DNA of 32,834 nucleotides from an uncultured Pelagibacteraceae bacterium. GTDB lineage: Bacteria > Pseudomonadota > Alphaproteobacteria > Pelagibacterales > Pelagibacteraceae. Under the pieces are notes generated by a model. It was not told the DNA's origin, did not search any database, and saw only the letters and a program-made list of their open reading frames with translations. Shown in pieces: positions 17,158 to 26,802 of this stretch (the first letter of the stretch is position 1; each line of letters begins with the position of its first letter). The position numbers were made by a program, and so were the translations under genes. The DNA lies in assembly GCA_902592325.1 (NCBI GenBank), contig CACJEC010000008.1:1-32834 (forward strand). Reading direction: 5' to 3'.

Positions 17158-18715
17158 GAAATTTCGAAACTTTATTAAAATTTTATTGGCTTTTTTTATT
17201 ATTTTTGCTCCAAGTAATGGAATTGCAAAAACTATAAAATGGTCAATGCAGGGAGATAGTTTAACGCTAGATCCGCATGCACAAAATGAAGGACCAACTA
17301 CTCAAGTATCTAGGCAAATATATGAGGCTTTAGTTACTAGAGGTTTAGATATGTCTATAGGACCTCAGTTAGCCACAAAGTGGAAAGCGGTTGATCCAAA
17401 TACTTGGTACTTTTTTTTAAGAGAGGATGTTAAATTCTCTAATGGCCAACCAATGACATCAGAAGATGTCGTTTTTAGTATATTAAGAGCTAAGCAAAGA
17501 ACTTCTGACTTTAAAGAATACATAAGTACAATTTCAGGGGTTAAAGCTATTGATAAATATACAGTTCAAATAAAAACAAGTAAACCAAATCCAATTCTTT
17601 TGAACCAGTTATCAAATATATTTATAATGTCAAAAGAGTGGTCAGCTAAAAACTTTGCACTCTCTCCACAAAATTGGGATGCAGGACAAGAAACATTTTC
17701 TGCAACAAATGCAATGGGGACTGGTCCATTTAAAATTACTTTAAGAGAACCAAATACTAAAACTGTTTTCAAAAAGAATGGTAAATGGTGGGGTAATGTT
17801 GAACACAACATAACTGAGATTCAACTACTTCCAATTAAAAATGCAGCAACTAGAGTTGCAGCACTTTTATCTGGAGAAATAGATTTAGTTACAGATGCTC
17901 CAGTTCAAGACTTAGGTCGTATTAAAGCTTCTTCTGGACATAAAGTTGAAAGTACTCCACAGATGCGTACTATCTTTCTTGGAATGGATCAAGCGGCTGA
18001 CAAGTTAAGATCAGGAAATACTGGAGATAATCCATTTAAGAAAAAAGAGGTAAGACAAGCTCTTTACCAAGCGATTGATATTGAGGCTATCAAGAAAAAA
18101 GTTATGAGAGGTTTAAGTGAGCCAGCAGGGATTATAACTTTTCCAGGTGTAACAGGTTATACTAAGGCTCTTGATAAAAGATTACCTTATGACGTTGATG
18201 CAGCAAAAAAACTATTAGCTGATGCAGGATATCCAGATGGTTTTGATGTTGAGCTAAGATGTCCAAATGACAGATATGTAAATGATGAAGCGATCTGTAC
18301 CGCTGTTGTTGGAATGCTAGGAAAAATAGGTGTTAACGTAAACTTATTTTCTCAAACTAAAAGTAAACACTTCAAAGAACTTAAAGATAACCAGGGTGAT
18401 TTTTATATGTTAGGCTGGGGTGTTCCTACTTTAGATAGTCATTACGTTTTCCATTATCTATATGAAACTGATGCTAGCTGGAACAAAGTTAACTTCAGTA
18501 ACGCAGATGTTGATGCTGCAATTAGAATTATGGAAGGTGAAGTTGACCTAGATAAAAGAAATGCTGCTATTGCAAAAGCTTGGAAAATTGTAAAGGATGA
18601 TATTGCTTATCTACCTTTGCATCACCAAGTAATTTCTTGGGCATCAAAATCAAATATTGATGTTCCTATAAGACCGAATAATGAACCATTATTCCGTTTT
18701 TCTAGAGTAAACTAA
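17156..18715 (+). CDS. ABC transporter substrate-binding protein, family 5 (peptide/dipeptide/nickel type)
   Basis: This is a periplasmic solute receptor for the importer encoded downstream. The 519-residue protein has a clear signal peptide: a basic start, a hydrophobic core to about residue 18, and probable cleavage after Ala24 in GIA. Family 5 motifs are present: SLDPH-like LTLDPHAQ, the IYEALVTR block, WYFFLREDVKFSNGQPMTSEDV, and AMGTGPFKI. Family 5 proteins bind peptides, but also nickel, opines, sugars and glutathione, so the ligand is not fixed. It has the strongest ribosome site seen in the window (AGGAGGGG), with start-codon hairpin pairing, and is followed by an intercistronic hairpin. 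Both fit high and separately tuned expression of the receptor. Confidence 0.94.
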   Translation: MKFRNFIKILLAFFIIFAPSNGIAKTIKWSMQGDSLTLDPHAQNEGPTTQVSRQIYEALVTRGLDMSIGPQLATKWKAVDPNTWYFFLREDVKFSNGQPMTSEDVVFSILRAKQRTSDFKEYISTISGVKAIDKYTVQIKTSKPNPILLNQLSNIFIMSKEWSAKNFALSPQNWDAGQETFSATNAMGTGPFKITLREPNTKTVFKKNGKWWGNVEHNITEIQLLPIKNAATRVAALLSGEIDLVTDAPVQDLGRIKASSGHKVESTPQMRTIFLGMDQAADKLRSGNTGDNPFKKKEVRQALYQAIDIEAIKKKVMRGLSEPAGIITFPGVTGYTKALDKRLPYDVDAAKKLLADAGYPDGFDVELRCPNDRYVNDEAICTAVVGMLGKIGVNVNLFSQTKSKHFKELKDNQGDFYMLGWGVPTLDSHYVFHYLYETDASWNKVNFSNADVDAAIRIMEGEVDLDKRNAAIAKAWKIVKDDIAYLPLHHQVISWASKSNIDVPIRPNNEPLFRFSRVN

Positions 18716-18724
18716 ATTAATTAA

Positions 18725-18754
18725 TACAAGCCCTTTTTTATAAAAGGGCTTGTA
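18725..18754 (+). terminator. Intercistronic hairpin after the binding-protein gene
   Basis: TACAAGCCCTTTT (18725-18737) and AAAAGGGCTTGTA (18742-18754) form a perfect 13-bp stem with a 4-nt loop, 10 bp after the binding-protein stop. No T-tract follows, and the permease starts 15 bp downstream. It therefore probably acts as an mRNA-stabilising or partial-termination element, giving more receptor than membrane protein, rather than as a full terminator. Confidence 0.7.
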
Positions 18755-18769
18755 AACATTCTTCGTACA

Positions 18770-19753
18770 TTGATAAAATATTTTTTGAAACGATTATTTC
18801 AATCAGCAATGGTAATGCTGGTTGTTGCCTTTGTTTCATTTTCATTATTCAATTTTGTAGGTGATCCAATTAATAATATGGTTGGAGAAGAAACTTCAGA
18901 TCAAGATAGAGCTGAACTTAGAGAAACTTTAGGATTAACTGATCCAATTCCTGTACAATTTTTTAGGTTTGTGCAAAATGCTTCTAAAGGACAATTTGGA
19001 ATTTCTTATCAATTAAAAAGACCTGTTTCAGAATTAATTGTAGAGAGATTACCTGCAACTATTGAACTAGTAGTTGTTTCAGCATTAATTGCCCTAGTTT
19101 CTGGCACTTTATTAGGTGTTTATACAGGTATTAATAGAAAAGGTTTTATAAGCGATATTATATTAGCTGTTTCATTATTAGGAGTTTCACTGCCTACTTT
19201 TGTAATTGGTATTTTGTTTATTTATCTTTTTGCAGTCATCTTAGGAATTTTACCATCCTTTGGAAGAGGTGATGTAGTTGACTTGGGATTTTGGGCTACT
19301 GGATTTTTGACTATTTCAGGGTTAAAAGCAATTATACTTCCATCTGTTACTCTTAGCCTTTTTCAAATGACATACATAATTAGACTTGTTAGGGCTGAAA
19401 TGATGGAGATTTTGCAAACTGATTATATAAAATTTGCACGAGCAAGAGGAATAAGTGAAAAAAGTATAAAATATAAACATGCATTAAAGAATGGTTTAAT
19501 TCCTGTAATAACTATCGCTGGGATAAATATTGGAACCCTTATTGCATTTTCAATAATTACTGAAACTGTTTTTCAATGGCCAGGGATGGGATTTCTTTTT
19601 ATCCAAGCTGTTCAATTTGTTGATATTCCAATTATGTCTGCTTACTTAGTTTTTATAGCTTTTGTGTTTGTAATGATTAATTTCATAGTGGACATTTTAT
19701 ATTATTTTATAGACCCAAGAATAAGAGTTAAAGGAGATGTCGCAAGTGGATAA
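18770..19753 (+). CDS. ABC transporter permease, DppB/OppB type
   Basis: This is the first membrane subunit of the peptide-family importer, 327 residues with about six transmembrane segments. The N-terminus MIKYFLKRLFQ and the following hydrophobic helix match the DppB start closely. This supports the TTG start at 18770, although it is rare and lacks a ribosome site. The next in-frame ATG would remove part of the first membrane helix. The cytoplasmic EAA loop (ARARGISEKSIKYKHALKNG) that contacts the ATPase is present. It overlaps the next permease gene by 17 bp. Confidence 0.94.
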   Translation: MIKYFLKRLFQSAMVMLVVAFVSFSLFNFVGDPINNMVGEETSDQDRAELRETLGLTDPIPVQFFRFVQNASKGQFGISYQLKRPVSELIVERLPATIELVVVSALIALVSGTLLGVYTGINRKGFISDIILAVSLLGVSLPTFVIGILFIYLFAVILGILPSFGRGDVVDLGFWATGFLTISGLKAIILPSVTLSLFQMTYIIRLVRAEMMEILQTDYIKFARARGISEKSIKYKHALKNGLIPVITIAGINIGTLIAFSIITETVFQWPGMGFLFIQAVQFVDIPIMSAYLVFIAFVFVMINFIVDILYYFIDPRIRVKGDVASG

Positions 19754-20675
19754 CAAAACTCTAAATACTTGGGAAAGAATAAAAGATAGCGATATTTATC
19801 ATAGCTTTGTAAAATCACCTACAGCAATAGTATCGTCAACTATATTATTTTTAATTTTTTTCTGTTCATTTTTTGTTGAATTAATAACTCCTTATAATCC
19901 TTTTGATCCATCATCGTTGTCTCTTATGGATGCCTTTACTCCTCCATCATGGACTGAAGATGGTTTAGTTAAATTTATTTTAGGTACAGATGGACAAGGA
20001 AGAGATTTATTGTCTACGATTCTTTATGGCTCAAGAATTTCATTAATAGTAGGTTTTTCTGCAATTATTTTTAGTTTAATTTTGGGTGTAGGCTTGGGAT
20101 TAACGGCTGGATTTTTTGGGGGAAAATATGAAATGATAGTAATGAGGTTAACAGATGTTCAACTTACTGTACCAAGCATTTTAATGGCACTCTTAGTTGA
20201 TGGTATAGCTAGAGGTCTAATCTCAAGAGAGATGCATGATGAAATGGCAATTTATGTTTTGATATTTGCTATTGGTATTTCAGAGTGGCCACAATTTGCA
20301 AGAGTGTCTAGAGCTGCAACTTTGGTAGAAAAAAATAAAGATTATGTATCTGCCTCAACAATAATTGGTGTTTCAAATATAGTTATTATGTTTAAACATA
20401 TATTACCTAATATTTTAAGACCTGTATTAGTTATAGGGACTATTGGACTTGCTCTTGCAATTATTGCTGAATCTACATTAAGTTTTTTAGGCGTTGGTGT
20501 ACCACCCACTACCCCTTCTTTAGGTACATTAATTAGACTTGGTAATGATTTTCTGTTTTCAGGAGAATGGTGGATTACTTTTTTTCCAGCTATTTTCTTG
20601 GTGATTTTAGCATTTTCAATTAATTTATTAGGAGACTGGATGAGAGACACTTTAAATCCAAAATTAAAAAAATGA
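19737..20675 (+). CDS. ABC transporter permease, DppC/OppC type
   Basis: This is the second membrane subunit, 312 residues with an N-terminal membrane segment, a periplasmic loop containing LGTDGQGRDLLSTILYGSRISL, and a further five or so helices. The LGTDxxGRD motif is diagnostic of the DppC/OppC subfamily. The EAA-loop region lies around ASTIIGVSNIVIMFKHILPN. The ATG lies inside the end of the upstream permease gene, so the two are translationally coupled. Its own stop overlaps the ATPase start (20672-20675). Confidence 0.95.
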   Translation: MSQVDNKTLNTWERIKDSDIYHSFVKSPTAIVSSTILFLIFFCSFFVELITPYNPFDPSSLSLMDAFTPPSWTEDGLVKFILGTDGQGRDLLSTILYGSRISLIVGFSAIIFSLILGVGLGLTAGFFGGKYEMIVMRLTDVQLTVPSILMALLVDGIARGLISREMHDEMAIYVLIFAIGISEWPQFARVSRAATLVEKNKDYVSASTIIGVSNIVIMFKHILPNILRPVLVIGTIGLALAIIAESTLSFLGVGVPPTTPSLGTLIRLGNDFLFSGEWWITFFPAIFLVILAFSINLLGDWMRDTLNPKLKK

Positions 20676-22354
20676 GTTTTTTAAAAATAAATAATCTCAG
20701 CGTTGATTACCAGATGAGAAAAGAAACAGTGCATGCTGCAAAGAATATAAATATTGAAGTAAATAAAGGAGAAATATTAGGTTTAGTTGGAGAGTCAGGA
20801 TCAGGAAAAAGTACAGTTGGAAATGCAATTATAAATTTAATTGATGAACCAGGTAAAGTTTGCAGTGGCTCAGTAATTTTAGGCGATCTAAATATACATG
20901 AAAATTATAAAAATATTGTTAAGTATAGAGGAAATAAAATCGGATTAATATTCCAAGATCCTCAAACTTCTCTAAATCCAATTTTGACTGTTGGTGAACA
21001 ATTAATTGAGACAATTCAAACACATCTTAATTTGAACAAAGATGAGGCAAGAAATAAATCTATAAGTTTATTAAAAGAAGTTGGTATTAAAGATGCTGAA
21101 ATAAGATTTAATAATTATCCTCATCAATTTTCAGGTGGAATGAGACAAAGAGTAGTAATTTCCTTGGCATTATGCTGTGAACCAGAATTATTAATTGCAG
21201 ATGAGCCGACAACTGCATTAGACGTGTCAATTCAATCGCAAATTTTAGAGTTAATTAAAAAATTAACAAAAGAGAGAAATCTTGCAGTAATATTAATTAC
21301 TCACGATATGGGTGTAATAGCTGAAACCGCAGATAGAGTTGCTGTTATGCAGGATGGTAATCTAGTTGAAATTGGTGCAACAAAAAAAATACTAACTGAT
21401 CCACAAGAAAATTATACAAAAAGCTTAGTAAGTTCTGTTCCACCAACCAATAAAAAAATTTCAAGATTTGTAATTGTAGAAAAAGAAAATAAAAATAATA
21501 AGGAAAATAGTATTAAAATATTAAATAGATGGAAAAAAAAAGAAATTATAAATCAAGATCTGGTACAAATAAAAGAGCTTAATAAAAGTTTTGATGATAA
21601 TTTTTTTACAGAAAATTCTAAAAATTCCGTGATGGCCGTAAAAAATGTTTCATTCGAAATTAAAGAAGGAGAGTCTTTTGGCTTAGTAGGTGAAAGTGGA
21701 AGTGGAAAATCTACCATTGCTAAAATGATTGTAAATTTGTTTAAACCAACCTCTGGAGATATATTTTTTGATAAGGTTTGTATTACAAAAATAAAACAGA
21801 AATCTGAGTTAATGAAATTTAGAAAACAAATCCAGATGATATTCCAAGATCCTTATTCTTCTTTAAATAGTCGACTAAAAGTTAAAGAAATAATTGCAGA
21901 ACCGATCACCCTCCATAATCCTTCCATATCAAATATAGATTTGGACAACTATATTTTTGATTTGCTAGAATCAGTTGAATTGTCAAAAAAATCTGCAGAC
22001 AGATATCCCCATGAATTTTCTGGTGGTCAAAGACAAAGAATATCTATTGCAAGAGCATTAGCTACACAGCCAAGACTTTTAGTCTGTGATGAACCGACTT
22101 CTGCTCTAGATGTTAGTATCCAAGCTCAAATTTTAAACTTATTAAAAGATCTTCAAGAACAATTAAATTTAACAATATTATTTATTAGCCATGACTTACC
22201 AGTTGTTAGACAAATGTGTGATAGAATTGGAGTATTAAAAGATGGTAAATTATGTGAAGTATCCAATACTGAAGAATTATTTTTAAATCCTCAGCATAAT
22301 TATACTAAACAACTGTTACACTTAATGCCTAAAATTGAGTCTATTTATAAATAA
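20672..22354 (+). CDS. ABC transporter ATP-binding protein with two fused nucleotide-binding domains (DppD-DppF type)
   Basis: One 560-residue chain supplies both ATPase domains of the importer, which E. coli makes as separate DppD and DppF. Domain 1 has Walker A GESGSGKST (40-48), Q-loop FQDPQTSLNP, signature FSGGMRQR (153-160), Walker B LLIADEP (173-179) and switch His211. Domain 2 has Walker A (340-348), FQDPYSSLNS, FSGGQRQR (449-456), LLVCDEP (469-475) and His507. Both sites look intact, so both should hydrolyse ATP. A Lys-rich linker (about 258-295) joins them. It overlaps the preceding permease by 4 bp and ends the transporter operon at a palindrome. Confidence 0.96.
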   Translation: MSFLKINNLSVDYQMRKETVHAAKNINIEVNKGEILGLVGESGSGKSTVGNAIINLIDEPGKVCSGSVILGDLNIHENYKNIVKYRGNKIGLIFQDPQTSLNPILTVGEQLIETIQTHLNLNKDEARNKSISLLKEVGIKDAEIRFNNYPHQFSGGMRQRVVISLALCCEPELLIADEPTTALDVSIQSQILELIKKLTKERNLAVILITHDMGVIAETADRVAVMQDGNLVEIGATKKILTDPQENYTKSLVSSVPPTNKKISRFVIVEKENKNNKENSIKILNRWKKKEIINQDLVQIKELNKSFDDNFFTENSKNSVMAVKNVSFEIKEGESFGLVGESGSGKSTIAKMIVNLFKPTSGDIFFDKVCITKIKQKSELMKFRKQIQMIFQDPYSSLNSRLKVKEIIAEPITLHNPSISNIDLDNYIFDLLESVELSKKSADRYPHEFSGGQRQRISIARALATQPRLLVCDEPTSALDVSIQAQILNLLKDLQEQLNLTILFISHDLPVVRQMCDRIGVLKDGKLCEVSNTEELFLNPQHNYTKQLLHLMPKIESIYK

Positions 22355-22373
22355 TTTTAGGTTGACCTAAAAT
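22354..22373. repeat. Near-perfect palindrome at the end of the ABC transporter operon
   Basis: ATTTTAGGT (22354-22362) and ACCTAAAAT (22365-22373) are perfect 9-bp arms around TG. They begin on the last base of the ATPase stop codon. A related TCTAAAAT follows at about 22376. No T-tract follows, so a classical terminator is not supported. A regulator-binding palindrome or an mRNA-end hairpin are both possible. Confidence 0.5.
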
Positions 22374-22406
22374 GGTCTAAAATTAAAAGAAAAATAACTT
22401 ATTATT

Positions 22407-22434
22407 TTGCAATCTCCCTTATAGATTGTATTAT
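22407..22434 (+). promoter_or_regulatory. Candidate leuA promoter with an inverted repeat between the boxes
   Basis: TTGCAA (22407-22412, four of six to consensus) and TATTAT (22429-22434, five of six) are 16 bp apart. Transcription would start near 22441, leaving a leader of about 16 nt. CAATCT (22410-22415) and AGATTG (22423-22428) form an inverted repeat between and overlapping the boxes, a typical operator position. No Shine-Dalgarno site precedes leuA. Confidence 0.4.
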
Positions 22435-22456
22435 AGTTTTTCAAAAAAAATTAGTA

Positions 22457-25080
<2,624 letters not shown>

Positions 25081-25085
25081 GAATA

Positions 25086-26303
25086 ATGGCCTCAAGCAGA
25101 GATGATTTTATAATAGCAATCCGATCTGCTTTTTTAAAAAAAACTACAAAACAGAAATTTTCTTTATTAACTCTAGTTTTTTTATCAATTTTTATAATTT
25201 TTTTATCTAGTTTTAATTTTAAAATTGTAAATAATTTAAGATCAATTTTGAATGAAGTTGTATTTAGATCTTCATTTATTGTTTCAATACCAGAAAATTT
25301 TATAGCTTCATCTTATAAAGGAATATTAGAATATTCTAATTTTTATAGTGAATTTAATATTAATAAAAAAGAATTAGAAAATTTAAAGGCAAAGGAAATA
25401 TCTAATGAAATTATAATAAGTGAAAATAATGAATTAAAAGAATTAATTGAAGATTATAGATTTTCATCAAATAAAATTTTAGCAAAAGTTATAGTTGATC
25501 ATGATAGTCCTTTTTTAAAAACAATAATTATAAATAAAGGCAGTTTAGATAAAGTTAAAATAGGAACAAATATCTATGATAAAAGTTATTTAGTAGGTAG
25601 GGTAATTGAGGTTAACTTTAGAACCTCAAGAGTGTTATTGCTTTCAGATTTAAATTCAAGTGTTCCAATTTCTATTACCCCAGGAAATGTCCAAGCAATT
25701 ATTATTGGTAATGGGGATAATACTGCAGAAATTAAGTATATAAAAGATAACTTAATTGATAATATTAAAGACCAAGGTATTGCTTATACTTCTGGAACTG
25801 GCTCAATTTATAAAAGTGGAATTCCCGTAGGAAGAATAAACAATATTGATAATAGATTTCTAGTTAATTTTTATAGTGATTTTCAGCAATTAAAATACGT
25901 ATTTGCAGAAATAGAAGAACAAGAAACTGATACGGAGACTATTATCGAAGATAACACAGATGATTATTCTTCATCAAGTACTGAAAAAATAAAACTAGAT
26001 ATACTTGACGAGGAATTAGAGATTTTAAGAGAAACAAATGAAAAATTTTTGGAAGAAAACCAGACACTAAAGTCTCAAATGAATAATTCTAACATTAAAA
26101 TTTTGAAATTACAAAAGACATTAGAAGAGCAAAATAATTTGATTAAACAAAATTCTATTGATCAAAAAGAATTAAGCTTCTTAAGAATGAATTTAATCTA
26201 CAGTTCTAAATGTCAAAAGTCAGGATTTAAAAAAGGTTTTAAAGTTGGAACTCAAGAATATAAAAATTGTATTTTAAATAAAGGGAAAAAGGCAAATGAT
26301 TAA
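25086..26303 (+). CDS. mreC: Rod shape-determining protein MreC with a C-terminal coiled-coil extension and cysteine-pair tail
   Basis: MreC links MreB to the periplasmic elongation enzymes. The 405-residue protein has one transmembrane segment (about 27-45), a short periplasmic helix (about 92-120), and the MreC beta-domain (about 125-285) with INKGSLDKVKIGTNIYD. Beyond the core come an acidic linker and a predicted coiled coil (about 315-370). The tail has Cys376 and Cys395, with the spacing C-x3-GF-x2-GF-x2-GT-x-EY-x2-C. E. coli MreC lacks such a tail. It overlaps mreD by 8 bp. The core identity is firm; the tail function is unknown. Confidence 0.93.
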   Translation: MASSRDDFIIAIRSAFLKKTTKQKFSLLTLVFLSIFIIFLSSFNFKIVNNLRSILNEVVFRSSFIVSIPENFIASSYKGILEYSNFYSEFNINKKELENLKAKEISNEIIISENNELKELIEDYRFSSNKILAKVIVDHDSPFLKTIIINKGSLDKVKIGTNIYDKSYLVGRVIEVNFRTSRVLLLSDLNSSVPISITPGNVQAIIIGNGDNTAEIKYIKDNLIDNIKDQGIAYTSGTGSIYKSGIPVGRINNIDNRFLVNFYSDFQQLKYVFAEIEEQETDTETIIEDNTDDYSSSSTEKIKLDILDEELEILRETNEKFLEENQTLKSQMNNSNIKILKLQKTLEEQNNLIKQNSIDQKELSFLRMNLIYSSKCQKSGFKKGFKVGTQEYKNCILNKGKKAND

Positions 26304-26802
26304 ATTTGAGAAAAAAAATTATCTCTATAAAATTTATTCTTTTTTACCGATTATAGTTTTATTTGTTTCTGTATTAAATGAATTTGATTTTAATTATCTG
26401 AATTTAGATTATTTTTCTTTCAATTTTCCATTCATATTAATTTTTTATTTTGCTCTTAAAGAATATAATAAGTTCGATTATTTATTGGTTTTTATTGCTG
26501 GTTTAATTAATGATACAGTTGTTGGTTTACCCTTAGGAATAAGCTCTTTTTCTTATATTTTAGTTTGTATATTTGCTTCTTATCTCAGAAATATAACTAT
26601 ACGACCCCACCTAATAAAAGATTGGTTTTATTTTCTATTTGTTATTAGTTTAATTAACTCAATTAACTATTCAGTTTTATTTTTATTTTTTTCATATGAA
26701 TTAGATATTATGTTTTATATAATTAATAATCTTTTTACTTTTCTATTTTATGTTCCATCATCATATTTTTTAAATTATTATTTAAAGGCAATAAATGATT
26801 GA
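26296..26802 (+). CDS. mreD: Rod shape-determining membrane protein MreD
   Basis: The 168-residue, strongly hydrophobic protein has about five transmembrane segments. The short conserved region around GLINDTVVGLPLGISSFSYIL matches the MreD GxxxDxxxGxxLGxxxxxY pattern. The start overlaps the mreC end by 8 bp and the stop overlaps mrdA by 8 bp, so the three genes are translationally coupled. MreD stabilises the MreC-PBP2-RodA complex in the inner membrane. Sequence conservation is low, as usual for MreD, and gene order strengthens the call. Confidence 0.93.
   Translation: MIKFEKKNYLYKIYSFLPIIVLFVSVLNEFDFNYLNLDYFSFNFPFILIFYFALKEYNKFDYLLVFIAGLINDTVVGLPLGISSFSYILVCIFASYLRNITIRPHLIKDWFYFLFVISLINSINYSVLFLFFSYELDIMFYIINNLFTFLFYVPSSYFLNYYLKAIND

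Noticed and set aside
18725..18754. Full rho-independent terminator
   Set aside because: The stem is strong, but no T-tract follows and the operon clearly continues into the permease genes.
20342..20650. Minus-strand open frame of about 100 codons within the DppC-type permease gene
   Set aside because: It is antisense to a well-conserved permease, with no recognisable domain.
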